A stretch of DNA of 64,000 nt from the NCBI RefSeq assembly GCF_022008365.1, contig NZ_JAIRBA010000008.1, forward strand, positions 45,384 through 109,383. The letters run 5' to 3'. The stretch is from Aequorivita vitellina. Lineage in GTDB: Bacteria > Bacteroidota > Bacteroidia > Flavobacteriales > Flavobacteriaceae. Positions 34,777 through 45,075 of the stretch are shown here, one piece after another. The notes beneath the pieces are model-generated. The model made no database searches. It was not told the DNA's origin and saw nothing but the letters and a program-made list of their open reading frames with translations. The first letter of the stretch is position 1, and each line of letters starts with the position of its first letter. Position numbers and translations under genes: made by a program.

Positions 34777-35913
34777 TTAGGAAACTATTTCTTTCAAAAT
34801 CTTCAAATAATCTGCTCGGTTTTTTAAAAAATCCACTTCCGAAATATCAATAATTTTAATGCTTTCAGAATGTTGGTTTTTGATGAATTCTAAATATCCT
34901 GCATTTAATTTTTGAAGATATTCAACTTCAATACCCTGTTCGTACTTACGGCCGCGCTTTTTAATATTCTCCAACAAACGATCTGTATTTTGATACAAAT
35001 AAATGTACATATCGGGCTTTGGCACTTCTTTGTGCATCATCTGAAAAAGCTTTTTGTACAACGAATATTCCTCCTCGGGCAACGTAATACTCGCAAAAAT
35101 CAACGATTTATTTACATCGTAATCTGCAATTACAGATTCTTTAAATAGATCGAATTGTGTAATGTCATCAACCAATTGCTGGTAACGATCTGCGAGAAAA
35201 GACATCTCTAATGGAAAGGCGTAGCGCGCAGCATCTTCGTAAAATTTGGGTAGAAATGGATTGTCTTTAAAGCGTTCCAGAATTAATTTTGCATTAAAAT
35301 CGCTTGCAATTTTTGCCGCTAAACTTGTTTTTCCTGCGCCAATATTTCCCTCAATTGCAATGTAATTGTATTTAGAAATTGCATAATCCTTCATGGGGTT
35401 ACGCAGCCATTTAGACTGTTTTTGAAGCTCACTACCATCATCGGTTTCTTCTAAAATTTCTAAAATATTTTTTTCTGAAATGGGATGATTCAATTGAAAG
35501 TTTAAATCTGCAACCGGTTGTAAAACAAATCTGCGTTTTGTCATTTCGGGATGTGGCACCGTAAGTTTTTCGGTCGAAATAACTAAATCGTCAATAAAAA
35601 TAATGTCAATATCAATTGGCCGGGAAGTATAATTAGTAGTTGAATTTCGTTTTCGGCCCAGCTTTTTTTCAATTTCTAGAATTGATTTTAAAATTTTCGC
35701 AGGTTTCAAATCTACATACAGCCACACCGCGCAGTTTAAAAATGGATCGCCGTCAAAGCCCATTGCAGGCGTTTCATAAACCGACGAAATTTTAACAATA
35801 CTTCCCACTTCCCTAAAAAGAGCATTCACCGCATTTTGAAGATTACCAAAACGGTTGCCCATATTGCTGCCAAGGGAAAGATAGACGTTATGCGAGGGAT
35901 TTGATTGATCCAA
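34777..35913 (-). CDS. folK: FolK-deoxynucleoside kinase fusion
   Basis: A 378-residue bifunctional protein. Residues 1-160 are HPPK/FolK (VYLSLGSNMGNR, RPIDIDIIFID), which pyrophosphorylates 6-hydroxymethyl-dihydropterin in folate synthesis. Residues 175-378 are a deoxynucleoside kinase with P-loop EGNIGAGKTS and ERF motif, which salvages deoxynucleosides to dNMP. Joining folate and dNTP supply in one chain is known in Bacteroidota. Both active-site sets look intact. It is a single gene in this window, away from other folate genes. Confidence 0.92.
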   Translation of the reverse strand: MDQSNPSHNVYLSLGSNMGNRFGNLQNAVNALFREVGSIVKISSVYETPAMGFDGDPFLNCAVWLYVDLKPAKILKSILEIEKKLGRKRNSTTNYTSRPIDIDIIFIDDLVISTEKLTVPHPEMTKRRFVLQPVADLNFQLNHPISEKNILEILEETDDGSELQKQSKWLRNPMKDYAISKYNYIAIEGNIGAGKTSLAAKIASDFNAKLILERFKDNPFLPKFYEDAARYAFPLEMSFLADRYQQLVDDITQFDLFKESVIADYDVNKSLIFASITLPEEEYSLYKKLFQMMHKEVPKPDMYIYLYQNTDRLLENIKKRGRKYEQGIEVEYLQKLNAGYLEFIKNQHSESIKIIDISEVDFLKNRADYLKILKEIVS

Positions 35914-36053
35914 AATTTAACATTTAAGACGAAATTAAGGAAAAGAAAAAGACTACCAAGTAAATTTGTGAGTAGATATAAATTTTGCCCGAAAGCAGCT
36001 TTTTAAGAAGTTGTATTCAAAGGAATTACAGCAAATAAATTTTTAATTTTTTT

Positions 36054-38720
36054 ATGAAGAAAGCACTCAAAATATTTGGAATCGTTATCGGAATTTTAAT
36101 TCTGCTACTAATTGCCACACCATTTATTTTTAAGGGAAGTTTGGAGAAATTGTTATTGCGAACCATTAACCAAAACCTCAACGCCACTGTGGCCTGGGAA
36201 GATCTCGATTTGAGTCTTTTTAGCAGTTTTCCCAATGCTTCTTTAAAGTTAAATAATTTCAGCGCGATCAATAAAGCACCTTTTAAAGGGGATACGTTGG
36301 CAAGTGGTAAAACGCTCACGTTGAATATGGGCATTATGCAACTTTTTAAAAATAGCAGCGAAGTAGTTAAAGTTGACGCTGTAACTATTGACGATGCTTT
36401 TGTAAATATAAAAATTGATTCGCTTGGCAATACAAATTACGACATTGCAATTAAAAAAGACGCCCCGATAACCACGGTAGAAACGGAACCAAATAGCGGC
36501 TTTACTTTCGACTTAAAAAAGTATGAAATTAAAAATTCGCGTGTTAATTATGCAGACCAATCGGCAAATACGTATTTTACCCTAACCGAAGTTAACCACG
36601 TGGGTAGCGGAGATTTTTCGCAAGAAATAAGCAATCTTGACACAAATACGGATGCATTTGCAACTTTCCGAATTGGCGATATTGAATACTTAACGAACAA
36701 CAAAATCGCACTCGATGCTATTTTTAAAATAGATTTAAAAAACCTGAAATATACTTTTCTTGAAAACGAAGCAAGAATCAACGAGTTGCCATTAACTTTT
36801 GAGGGTTTTGTTCAAGTAAACGAAACCAATAACGAAGTAGATATAACTTTTAAAACGCCGTCTTCCGACTTTAAAAATTTCCTCGCCGTTATTCCAGAAA
36901 CGTACGTGAAGCAAATTAGCGACGTAAAAACCACTGGTAATTTTACCGTAAACGGAATGCTGAAAGGGATTGTTGACAACACCCACATCCCGAGGATGGA
37001 TATAAAAATTGCGAGTGATAACGCTTCATTTAAATATCCCAATTTACCGAAAACAGTAGAAAACATTACTATAGACGCGCAGTTAAAAAATGAAACAGGC
37101 TTGTTGAAAGACACCTATTTAAACATTTCAACTTTTACTTTTAAAATAGATGGCGAACCGTTCCGAATGAATGGAAGTATAAAAAATATGACCGAAAATC
37201 CTTTTGTGAATCTCGGTATGCAAGGCACACTTAATTTAGCAAATATTGAAAAAGTGTTGCCTGTAGAAATGGAACAAAAACTCAGCGGAATTTTTAAAGC
37301 AGATGTACTTGCAAATTTCGATATGGAATCTGTAGAAAAGGAACGCTTTGATAAAATTGACGCACGCGGGACCGCAAGCTTAACAAATTTTAATTACGAC
37401 GCCGGGTTTAAATATGAATTGAAAGTTGCGAATGCAAGTTTATCGTTGCAGCCGGGCGTTTTCACTCTAAAAGAATTGAATGCCACAACGGGACAAACAG
37501 ATATTAACGCCTCGGGAAACATACAAAACCTCATTCCGTTTTTGATGAGTACGCAAGATTTAAAGGGGCGTTTCAGGGTGCAGTCAAACACTTTTAATGT
37601 GAACGATTTTATGGCTTCGGAAACTACTTCTTCAGTAAATAATTCTGAAGGAAAAGTAGAAACTTCTCAAAAAACAGTAGCTTCGGAAGGTGTGAAAATT
37701 CCAGATTTTTTAAATGCAACTTTAGATTTTAGCGCCAATAAGGTTATATACGACAACATAGAATTAAAGAACGCCAAAGGCACTGCCACAATTGCAAATG
37801 AAGCTATTACCATTAGTAATTTTACTTCAAATATATTTGGCGGAAATATTGCGCTGTCGGGCAACGTTTCAACAAAAAGTGAAATCCCAACTTTCGCAAT
37901 GACTTTAGATTTAAGTAAAATTGATATTGATCAATCTTTCGAAAAGCTTGAAATGTTCAAGTTTTTAGTACCTATTGCAAAAGCGTTGCACGGAAGTTTA
38001 AACACTAATTTTGAATTAAACGGACAACTTACAAACGATCTATCTCCAAAACTTTCAACATTGGCAGGGACTGCATTGGCGCAAATTATAACCGCCGAAG
38101 TTGATCCTGAAAAAGCCCCGTTGTTATCGGCACTAGGTGATAAAGTTTCATTTTTAAATATCGACAGATTGAGCCTACGCGATGTTAGCACGAACTTTAA
38201 TTTCAACAACGGTAAAATTGAAGTGAAACCGTTTAATTTTGATGTTAAAGGAATTGATGTCGCAGTTTCGGGAACCCACGGATTAGACAAATCTATAAAT
38301 TACAACTTAACAATGGATGTGCCTGCAAAATATTTGGGCAGCGAAGTAACAAAACTGCTTCAAAATTTAGACCCTCAAGAGGCCGCGGCAACAACTGTTG
38401 CGCTTCCAATAAATTTAAAAGGAACATTTACAAATCCGCAGGTTTCTCTTAATGCCGAAAACGCTATTAACACTTTAACCAAAAAGCTTTTAGCGAAACA
38501 GAAAGACAAGTTAATAGATAAAGGAACCGGGCTTTTGGAAGAAGTTCTGTCTGGCGGCACTAAACCAGATTCAACAAAAACGAACACTACCCAGCAACAA
38601 CAAACTACCCAGCAACAAAACACACAAATAATTAAAGACGTGTTAGGTGGAATTCTGGGTGGAAAGAAAAAGAAAACCGATACAACAAAAGTCCCCCAAA
38701 CCACAAAAGAGGGCAATTAG
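36054..38720 (+). CDS. AsmA-like protein (large)
   Basis: An 888-residue protein with one N-terminal membrane helix (about 6-27), then a long repetitive beta-rich periplasmic domain. The AsmA N-terminal signature (LNATVAWEDLDLSLFSSFPNASLKLNNFSA) and the AsmA C-terminal domain near 640-780 are recognisable. A Thr/Gln/Lys linker (about 845-888) ends it. Such proteins are thought to bridge inner and outer membrane for phospholipid movement. It converges on the DUF2797 gene, 8 bp away. Confidence 0.82.
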   Translation: MKKALKIFGIVIGILILLLIATPFIFKGSLEKLLLRTINQNLNATVAWEDLDLSLFSSFPNASLKLNNFSAINKAPFKGDTLASGKTLTLNMGIMQLFKNSSEVVKVDAVTIDDAFVNIKIDSLGNTNYDIAIKKDAPITTVETEPNSGFTFDLKKYEIKNSRVNYADQSANTYFTLTEVNHVGSGDFSQEISNLDTNTDAFATFRIGDIEYLTNNKIALDAIFKIDLKNLKYTFLENEARINELPLTFEGFVQVNETNNEVDITFKTPSSDFKNFLAVIPETYVKQISDVKTTGNFTVNGMLKGIVDNTHIPRMDIKIASDNASFKYPNLPKTVENITIDAQLKNETGLLKDTYLNISTFTFKIDGEPFRMNGSIKNMTENPFVNLGMQGTLNLANIEKVLPVEMEQKLSGIFKADVLANFDMESVEKERFDKIDARGTASLTNFNYDAGFKYELKVANASLSLQPGVFTLKELNATTGQTDINASGNIQNLIPFLMSTQDLKGRFRVQSNTFNVNDFMASETTSSVNNSEGKVETSQKTVASEGVKIPDFLNATLDFSANKVIYDNIELKNAKGTATIANEAITISNFTSNIFGGNIALSGNVSTKSEIPTFAMTLDLSKIDIDQSFEKLEMFKFLVPIAKALHGSLNTNFELNGQLTNDLSPKLSTLAGTALAQIITAEVDPEKAPLLSALGDKVSFLNIDRLSLRDVSTNFNFNNGKIEVKPFNFDVKGIDVAVSGTHGLDKSINYNLTMDVPAKYLGSEVTKLLQNLDPQEAAATTVALPINLKGTFTNPQVSLNAENAINTLTKKLLAKQKDKLIDKGTGLLEEVLSGGTKPDSTKTNTTQQQQTTQQQNTQIIKDVLGGILGGKKKKTDTTKVPQTTKEGN

Positions 38721-38728
38721 CACGTGTT

Positions 38729-39523
38729 TTAATTCACAGTTATTGAAACTACAGATCCTTCGTTACTTCTCACGTTAAAAACGGTATCGTCTTCAAATAT
38801 TAGGTATTGTCCTTTTATTCCTTTGAGAATTCCTTCGTAAAAAGGAGTTTTAAGCAGATTTAAAGATTTCGGTTTTTCGGGATATTTTATAACTGGAAAT
38901 TGTAAATTGGTTTCGAGATTATTTTCCAAATAATATTCAGCAGCTTCAGCGGGAATGTATTGTTTTAATTTATTTCGCCACGCAACCAAATCTTCATCTT
39001 TAATATCGTTTTTAAGCATGGCACGCCAATTGGTTTTATCGCTTACAAAATCTTTAAGTGCTATCTCGGTAATACCGGCAAGATATCTATTGGGCACTTC
39101 CACTATTTCAATCGCTTCGTGCGCACCTTGGTCAATCCAACGGGTGGGAATTTGCGTTTTTCGCGTAACGCCCACTTTTACACTACTGCTGTTGGCCAGG
39201 TAAACAACGTGCGGTTGTAGCTGTACTTTTTCTTCATAAGCCAAATCGCGATCTTCGATTCCTAAATGTGCTTTGCTTTTTTCAGGACTTATAATCCAAG
39301 CTGCTGCTTGGGGAATTTCAAAAAAACAATCGTAACAAAATCCTTGACGGTAAACTTTTTTTTGAAGCCCGCAATTTAAACATTGATACCGCTGAAAGCT
39401 GATTGAAACTTTTTTATCTAATAGCTGATTTACATTTATAAAATCATGTTTAAAAAGCAGGTAATATTGAATTGGCGAACCATTTTCGGTTTGCATCTTT
39501 GTAAGAACTCCTTCGTAATTCAT
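38729..39523 (-). CDS. DUF2797 family protein
   Basis: A 264-residue protein starting MNYEGVLTKMQTENGSPIQY, the signature of DUF2797. A four-Cys cluster (CLNCGLQKKVYRQGFCYDC, about residues 47-65) probably binds zinc. The family is of unknown function. It lies convergent to the AsmA-like gene and divergent from GH3. Length is as expected. Confidence 0.85.
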   Translation of the reverse strand: MNYEGVLTKMQTENGSPIQYYLLFKHDFINVNQLLDKKVSISFQRYQCLNCGLQKKVYRQGFCYDCFFEIPQAAAWIISPEKSKAHLGIEDRDLAYEEKVQLQPHVVYLANSSSVKVGVTRKTQIPTRWIDQGAHEAIEIVEVPNRYLAGITEIALKDFVSDKTNWRAMLKNDIKDEDLVAWRNKLKQYIPAEAAEYYLENNLETNLQFPVIKYPEKPKSLNLLKTPFYEGILKGIKGQYLIFEDDTVFNVRSNEGSVVSITVN

Positions 39524-39649
39524 TTATTCAAAAATATTTATGGCGATAATTTTTCCGAAAGCTAAGCAATGGATGCATGTCTTCAGAAAAAAAGGGAAAA
39601 TCGTAATTATAAAATTGCTATTTTTATAGCATAAAGATAGCAGAAAAAT

Positions 39650-41170
39650 ATGCCAATCCCCATTGTTAATTCTATTGCTTCATGGTTTCTAAAGAAAAGA
39701 TTTCATCAAATAGACCTTTTTTTGAAGTACCCTATTGAAGTTCAAGAGGAACTGCTTTTTAATTTACTTCAAAAAGCAAAATACACCGAACTTGGGCAGC
39801 AATACGACTTTGGAAACATTAGAACGTATCGCGACTTCGCAGCCCGTGTTCCTGTAACAACGTATGAAGAAAGTGAACCACGTATTGAACGTGCCCGAAA
39901 AGGAGAAAGCAATATTTTTTGGCCAACACCCATAAAGTGGTTTGCAAAATCTAGTGGCACCACCAATGCTAAAAGTAAATTTATACCCGTTACAAACGAT
40001 TCTTTAGAAAACTGCCATTACGCAGCGAGCAAAGATTTGCTGTGTATGTACCTCAACAACAACCCCGATGCACAATTGTTTTTAGGCAAAAGCTTAAGGC
40101 TTGGCGGAAGCAAACAATTGTATGAGGAAAATGGGACTGTTTTTGGAGACCTTTCTGCAATTTTAATCGATAATATGCCTTTTTGGGCAGAGTATAGTAG
40201 TACGCCGAGTAACGAAGTTTCGCTAATGGGCGATTGGGAAACCAAAATGCAAGCAATTGTAAATGAAACCATAAAAGAAAATGTTACCAGTCTTGCAGGT
40301 GTGCCTTCATGGATGCTGGTATTACTGAACCAAGTAATGGAAACTACCGGCAGGAAAACACTCTTTGAAGTTTGGCCAAACTTAGAAGTTTATTTTCACG
40401 GAGGCGTAAATTTTGATCCGTATATAGATCAATACAACAAATTACTACCGAAAGATAATTTTAGGTATTATGAAATTTACAATGCGTCGGAAGGGTTTTT
40501 CGCAATTCAGGACCGCAATGAAAATAAAGAATTGCTATTAATGTTGGACTACGGAATTTTTTATGAATTCATTCCGATGGATACCTACGGTTCGCCAACG
40601 GAAAAGGTAATTCCGCTGAGCGAAGTTGTGGAAGGTAAAAACTACGCGATAGTCATTACCACCAATGCTGGGCTCTGGCGCTATAAAATTGGCGATACTG
40701 TTCGGTTTACTTCTGTAAATCCATATAGAATTAAAGTTACCGGTAGAACAAAACATTATATAAATGTTTTTGGTGAAGAATTAATTATTGAAAATGCTGA
40801 GGCTGCCCTACGCAAAGTTTCGCAACTCACCAACGCCGAAATTGTAGATTATACTGCAGCGCCCATTTTTATGAATGGCAGAGAAAAGGGTGCTCACGAA
40901 TGGATTATTGAGTTTAAAAATCCACCGGAAGATTTAAATAATTTCACGAAACTTTTAGATGTTGCACTCCAAGAAGTAAATAGCGATTATGAAGCAAAGC
41001 GATTTAATAACACCACGCTCAATGCTCCAAAAATTCATCACGCTAGAGAAAACCTTTTTTATGATTGGTTAAAATATAAAAACAAATTAGGAGGCCAACA
41101 CAAGGTACCGCGACTCTCTAATAAACGCGACCTTTTAGAGGAACTTTTATTGCTTAATAGAAGGGACTAA
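39650..41170 (+). CDS. GH3-like adenylating enzyme
   Basis: A 506-residue member of the GH3 auxin-responsive promoter family, part of the acyl-adenylate superfamily. The ATP-binding motif SSGTTNAKSKFIPVT (about 103-117) and the later YYEIYNASEG and YKIGDTVRF motifs are present. Plant GH3 enzymes join amino acids to acyl acids; bacterial members are common in Bacteroidota with unknown substrate. It is a single gene and appears complete. Confidence 0.9.
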   Translation: MPIPIVNSIASWFLKKRFHQIDLFLKYPIEVQEELLFNLLQKAKYTELGQQYDFGNIRTYRDFAARVPVTTYEESEPRIERARKGESNIFWPTPIKWFAKSSGTTNAKSKFIPVTNDSLENCHYAASKDLLCMYLNNNPDAQLFLGKSLRLGGSKQLYEENGTVFGDLSAILIDNMPFWAEYSSTPSNEVSLMGDWETKMQAIVNETIKENVTSLAGVPSWMLVLLNQVMETTGRKTLFEVWPNLEVYFHGGVNFDPYIDQYNKLLPKDNFRYYEIYNASEGFFAIQDRNENKELLLMLDYGIFYEFIPMDTYGSPTEKVIPLSEVVEGKNYAIVITTNAGLWRYKIGDTVRFTSVNPYRIKVTGRTKHYINVFGEELIIENAEAALRKVSQLTNAEIVDYTAAPIFMNGREKGAHEWIIEFKNPPEDLNNFTKLLDVALQEVNSDYEAKRFNNTTLNAPKIHHARENLFYDWLKYKNKLGGQHKVPRLSNKRDLLEELLLLNRRD

Positions 41171-41316
41171 CCTGTCATGCTTCAAATTTAATTCTGTCCA
41201 CTGTGTTTTAAATCGTTTATTTCACTCGGTTCATCGACTTTTTTTTGTTAAAAATGCATTTCATCGACTATCCTCGACGTTCAGCTAATACATTTTTATT
41301 GAGTGGCTTAAAGCTG

Positions 41317-41324
41317 TATTTTTG
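41317..41324 (+). promoter_or_regulatory. -7 box of the small lipoprotein gene
   Basis: TATTTTTG matches TAnnTTTG and overlaps the upstream in-frame ATG (41322). The true start is therefore 41352. Confidence 0.5.
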
Positions 41325-41351
41325 CACTATAAAATTGGTTTAATATACAAT

Positions 41352-41534
41352 ATGAGCAACGGTTTTTACATAGTAATTCTTTTAATTTTCACAGTGCTAT
41401 TCTCATCTTGCGCCACAACAACTGCCGTAAAAGCTGACGAAGAGGTGGCAGGATACAATTTGAAAAGTAAGAAAGAGCAAATGCACAGTAAAATTCTTCC
41501 TAAAAAGAATAAATCGATTATTGCAACTCCATAG
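41352..41534 (+). CDS. Very small lipoprotein
   Basis: A 60-residue product with a lipoprotein signal peptide (lipobox LFSSC, Cys20) and a 40-residue basic mature part (KSKKEQMHSK...KKNKS). I recognise no family. A promoter box and a strong bidirectional terminator bracket it, which supports expression. Confidence 0.6.
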   Translation: MSNGFYIVILLIFTVLFSSCATTTAVKADEEVAGYNLKSKKEQMHSKILPKKNKSIIATP

Positions 41535-41556
41535 AAAACTAACTAACCCGCATAAA

Positions 41557-41590
41557 AAAACCTCGAGAATATTCTTCTCGAGGTTTTTGA
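41557..41590. terminator. Bidirectional terminator between the small lipoprotein gene and clpX
   Basis: Perfect 13-base arms (41557-41569 and 41575-41587) with a 5-base loop, an A run before and a T run after. It can end transcription from both the plus-strand lipoprotein gene and the minus-strand clpX. Confidence 0.85.
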
Positions 41591-41608
41591 CTTTTACACT
41601 GTTTCGGT

Positions 41609-42841
41609 TTATGAAACTGCTTTTAATTTTTTAAGAGTAGATTTATTTAGTTTTTCTTCAGCATACTCCTTTGTAACGTGGACGATTTTTTCATCTGTAC
41701 CAGGCATTTCATACATAGCATCTGTTAATACAGCTTCACAAAGCGAACGAAGACCACGGGCCCCCAGTTTATAATCAATAGCTTGTTCTACAATAAAGTC
41801 TAACGCTTCTTCAGTTATTTCAAAATCGATTCCGTCCATTTCAAACAATTTCTTATATTGTTTTATAATGGCATTTTTAGGTTTTGTAAGAATTGACCGC
41901 AAGGTTTCTTTGTCTAACGGGTTCATATACGTTAGAACTGGAAGACGACCGATTATTTCGGGAATTAATCCAAAATCTTTTAAATCTTTCGGAATAATAT
42001 AACGAAGCATGTTGTCTTTTTCCATTTGATTTTCCTTCATTGAAGCCGAAAAACCAACAGCCTGCATATTCAATCTTTTTGAAATATGACGATCAATACC
42101 GTCAAAAGCGCCGCCGGCAATGAATAAGATATTCTCCGTATTTACTTCAATAAATTTTTGATCGGGATGTTTTCTACCTCCTTTTGGCGGCACGTTTACT
42201 GTAGTTCCTTCCAACAGCTTCAAAAGCGCTTGTTGTACACCTTCACCACTAACATCTCTAGTAATAGATGGATTGTCGCTTTTACGGGCAATCTTGTCTA
42301 TTTCGTCAATAAATACAATTCCGTTTTCGGCTTTTTCAAGGTTGTAATCTGCGGCTTGAAGTAAGCGCGTTAAAATGCTTTCAACATCTTCGCCTACATA
42401 GCCCGCTTCGGTTAAAACTGTAGCGTCAACAATTGCCAAAGGAACGTTTAACATTTTTGCAATTGTTTTTGCAATAAGTGTTTTACCTGTTCCTGTTTGT
42501 CCTACAATTATAATATTACTTTTTTGTATTTCAATATCGTCGTCGCTTTTTGGTTGGAGCAATCTTTTGTAGTGATTGTAAACCGCAACAGACATAACTT
42601 TTTTAGTAAATTCCTGCCCAATTACATACTCGTCCAAAAAAGCTTTAATGAGTTTTGGTTTCTTCAGCATTAAATCTTTGGACAGTTCCGTATTGCCCGA
42701 ATGTAAAGCTTCCTCCACTACAATTCCGTGGGCTTGCTCAATACAACGGTCGCAAATGTGGGCATCCAATCCTGCAATGAGCAAATTGGTTTCGGACTTT
42801 TTACGGCCACAAAAGGAACATTCTAAATCTTCTTTCGACAT
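41609..42841 (-). CDS. clpX: ATP-dependent Clp protease ATP-binding subunit ClpX
   Basis: A 410-residue AAA+ unfoldase. The N-terminal zinc-binding domain (CSFCGRK and CDRCIEQAH, four Cys) is followed by Walker A GQTGTGKT, Walker [10 protein letters not shown], sensor motifs and the ClpP-contact IGF-type region (as IGRLPV/LGARGLR). It unfolds proteins and feeds them to ClpP. The start at 42841 is chosen to match the usual [14 protein letters not shown]-terminus; 42856 is possible. It lies 26 bp after clpP. Confidence 0.95.
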   Translation of the reverse strand: MSKEDLECSFCGRKKSETNLLIAGLDAHICDRCIEQAHGIVVEEALHSGNTELSKDLMLKKPKLIKAFLDEYVIGQEFTKKVMSVAVYNHYKRLLQPKSDDDIEIQKSNIIIVGQTGTGKTLIAKTIAKMLNVPLAIVDATVLTEAGYVGEDVESILTRLLQAADYNLEKAENGIVFIDEIDKIARKSDNPSITRDVSGEGVQQALLKLLEGTTVNVPPKGGRKHPDQKFIEVNTENILFIAGGAFDGIDRHISKRLNMQAVGFSASMKENQMEKDNMLRYIIPKDLKDFGLIPEIIGRLPVLTYMNPLDKETLRSILTKPKNAIIKQYKKLFEMDGIDFEITEEALDFIVEQAIDYKLGARGLRSLCEAVLTDAMYEMPGTDEKIVHVTKEYAEEKLNKSTLKKLKAVS

Positions 42842-42867
42842 ATTATCTTTTTTCAAAAACTATATTT

Positions 42868-43542
42868 TTAGCTTCGTGTCAATATTTCATCTATCATTCC
42901 GTATTCCAAAGCTTTATCGGCTTTCATCCAATAATCGCGATCGCTATCATCATAAACCTTTTCGTAAGATTGTCCCGAATGTTTAGCAATTATTTTGTAA
43001 AGCTCTTCTTTTAAGGTAATTATTTCGCGTGCGGTTATTTCAATATCGCTAGCCTGGCCTTGCGCACCGCCCAAGGGTTGGTGAATCATAACGCGTGAGT
43101 GTGTTAAACCGCTACGTTTGCCTTTTTCGCCAGCGCATAAAAGTACGGCGGCCATAGAGGCGGCCATACCGGTACAAATGGTTGCTACGTCTGGCTTAAT
43201 GAATTGCATCGTGTCGTAAATCCCCAAGCCTGCATAAACGCTTCCGCCCGGAGAGTTAATATATATTTGAATATCGCGCGCTGCATCGGTACTTGCCAAA
43301 AACAATAATTGAGCTTGCACTATGTTTGCAACTTGGTCGTTAATTCCGGTGCCGAGAAAAATAATACGGTCCATCATTAAACGCGAAAAAACGTCCATTG
43401 CTACTGCGTTCATTTGGCGCTCTTCAATAATATTTGGTGTCAAGTTTGTGGGATACATACTACTGATAATTTTATCGTAATACATATTATTTATGCCTTG
43501 ATCTTTTATAGCAAAGTTCTTAAATTCGTTACTGTAATTCAT
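42868..43542 (-). CDS. clpP: ATP-dependent Clp protease proteolytic subunit ClpP
   Basis: A 224-residue serine protease. Catalytic Ser lies in GMAASMAAVLL, His in MIHQPLGG, and Asp in the later DRDYWM region. The start at 43542 is preferred; the longer frame adds 23 basic residues absent from the family. It forms the degradation chamber for ClpX. The gene is between tig and clpX in the standard order tig-clpP-clpX, but tig has its own terminator, so a separate promoter is expected. Confidence 0.94.
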   Translation of the reverse strand: MNYSNEFKNFAIKDQGINNMYYDKIISSMYPTNLTPNIIEERQMNAVAMDVFSRLMMDRIIFLGTGINDQVANIVQAQLLFLASTDAARDIQIYINSPGGSVYAGLGIYDTMQFIKPDVATICTGMAASMAAVLLCAGEKGKRSGLTHSRVMIHQPLGGAQGQASDIEITAREIITLKEELYKIIAKHSGQSYEKVYDDSDRDYWMKADKALEYGMIDEILTRS

Positions 43543-43615
43543 AAATGTTGTTCGATTTTTAGAGATACGAAAATAATATTTAGAAGCCTTAATTATACCT
43601 TGATTGCGCAAGAAT

Positions 43616-43649
43616 TAAAAAGGCGCTAAATTATAATAATTCAACGCCT
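43616..43649 (-). terminator. Terminator of tig
   Basis: Twelve-base arms (43621-43632 and 43638-43649), with two mismatches that can form G-T pairs, are followed on the minus strand by TTTTT. It lies 24 bp after the tig stop. Confidence 0.6.
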
Positions 43650-43673
43650 AAAGATAACTATTTCTTCGCTGAA

Positions 43674-44993
43674 TTATGCGTAGGCTTCTTTAATGAATTT
43701 ATCGTACGTAATTTCTTTAGTTTTTAAATTTGCGTTTTCCTTAAAGAAGTTTAACAATTTAGCCGAATTTAATTGTTCACTTAAACGCTCTACTTCTTCT
43801 TTATTTGAAAGAATACGCGCGGCGATAGATTCTAATTCTTCATCGGTTGGATTTGTTTGTCCAAACTGTGCCATTTGCGCCTTTATCATATTTTTTGAAT
43901 GATCTTTCAACTCTTCAAAAGTAACCTGCAAATTGTTTTCGGCACGAAGTTTTCCTTCTATAAGTTGGTAACGAAGTCCTTTTTCGCTTCTTTCAAATTC
44001 GGCTTTTGCATCTTCTTCCGACAGTCTTTTTTCGCCAGTCATTGCAATCCAACGTTGTAAAAATTCTTCTGGAAGATCAAATTTTGTATTTTCGATTAAA
44101 GAGTCAACAACATCGTTCAATAATTTCTGATCGCTTTGTTGCGCAAATTGCCCTTCGGCATCTTCCTTTATTTTAGTTTTCAATTCTTCTTCTGAGGTGA
44201 CAACGCCTTCACCGAATAATTTATCGAACAATTCTTGGTTCAACTCGGCCATTTCGCGTTTGTTAACTTCTTCAATTTTAAAAGAAACCTCAATATCTAA
44301 CCCGTGTGCTTCGTCGTGTTCAACGCCTAAAAATTTTTGATTGTCGTGATCATCGGCAAACATTCCCTTTGTTTTTAAAGTAACGGTATCGCCAACTTTT
44401 GCGCCAATTAGACTCGCCAATTGTTTTTTACCCGCAATATCTTCTGTGGTAACGGTAGTTTTCTTTTCAATATCTTTTTCTTCCGAAGTAAAAGTCCCCG
44501 TGATTTCATCACCTTTTTCTACTTCGTTTTTTGAAATTAATTTACCGTATTGCTTGCGAATGGTCTTCACTTGGTTGTTAAGCAATTCATCGTCTGCAAC
44601 AATTTTATAGTGAACTACTTCCTTATCTTTTACGTCCACATCAAATTCTGGTGCGAGACCTAATTCAAACTCGAAGGAGTAATCGTCTGCATCCCAATTA
44701 ATTTCTGCTTCATTTTTCGGAAGTGGATTTCCAAGCACGTCTAATTTTTCTTCGGTAAGATATTTATGAAGCGCATCTTGTAGTAATTTGTTTACTTCTT
44801 CAACCAAAACGGCTTTCCCGTATTGCTTTTTCACCATTCCCATAGGAATATGACCTTTTCTGAAACCTGGAACGTTGGCAGTTTTTCTGTAATTATTCAA
44901 CACTTTTTCAACGTTTACTGAATAATCTTCTTTTGAAACCTCTACTGTTAGTACAGCATTCAGTTTATCTATTTCTTTTTTTGTAATGTTCAT
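43674..44993 (-). CDS. tig: Trigger factor
   Basis: A 439-residue ribosome-associated chaperone. The N-terminal ribosome-binding domain includes VPGFRKGHIPMGMVKKQYG, a Bacteroidota form of the GFRxGKxP signature. A middle region (about 160-250) corresponds to the FKBP-like domain but is strongly diverged; a helical C-terminal domain follows. The start at 44993 is chosen because the promoter lies just upstream. It catches nascent chains at the exit tunnel. Confidence 0.93.
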   Translation of the reverse strand: MNITKKEIDKLNAVLTVEVSKEDYSVNVEKVLNNYRKTANVPGFRKGHIPMGMVKKQYGKAVLVEEVNKLLQDALHKYLTEEKLDVLGNPLPKNEAEINWDADDYSFEFELGLAPEFDVDVKDKEVVHYKIVADDELLNNQVKTIRKQYGKLISKNEVEKGDEITGTFTSEEKDIEKKTTVTTEDIAGKKQLASLIGAKVGDTVTLKTKGMFADDHDNQKFLGVEHDEAHGLDIEVSFKIEEVNKREMAELNQELFDKLFGEGVVTSEEELKTKIKEDAEGQFAQQSDQKLLNDVVDSLIENTKFDLPEEFLQRWIAMTGEKRLSEEDAKAEFERSEKGLRYQLIEGKLRAENNLQVTFEELKDHSKNMIKAQMAQFGQTNPTDEELESIAARILSNKEEVERLSEQLNSAKLLNFFKENANLKTKEITYDKFIKEAYA

Positions 44994-45015
44994 TTTTATT
45001 CTGAATTTCGGGATG

Positions 45016-45047
45016 CAAAAGTACGTCTTTTTGCACAACCCAACAAA
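45016..45047 (-). promoter_or_regulatory. Promoter of tig
   Basis: On the minus strand TTTG (45044-45047), 20 bp, then TACTTTTG (45016-45023): a full match to the Bacteroidota consensus. The tig ATG follows 22 bp after the -7 box, which rules out the longer reading frame. Confidence 0.75.
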
Positions 45048-45075
45048 CATTTACAAACTGTTGTTCTACAATTTA

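Noticed and set aside
38375..38716. A 113-codon minus-strand frame opposite the AsmA-like gene 3' end
   Set aside because: Composition reflects the antisense of a Thr/Gln/Lys linker (long runs of Val, Cys, Phe) and no family is recognisable.
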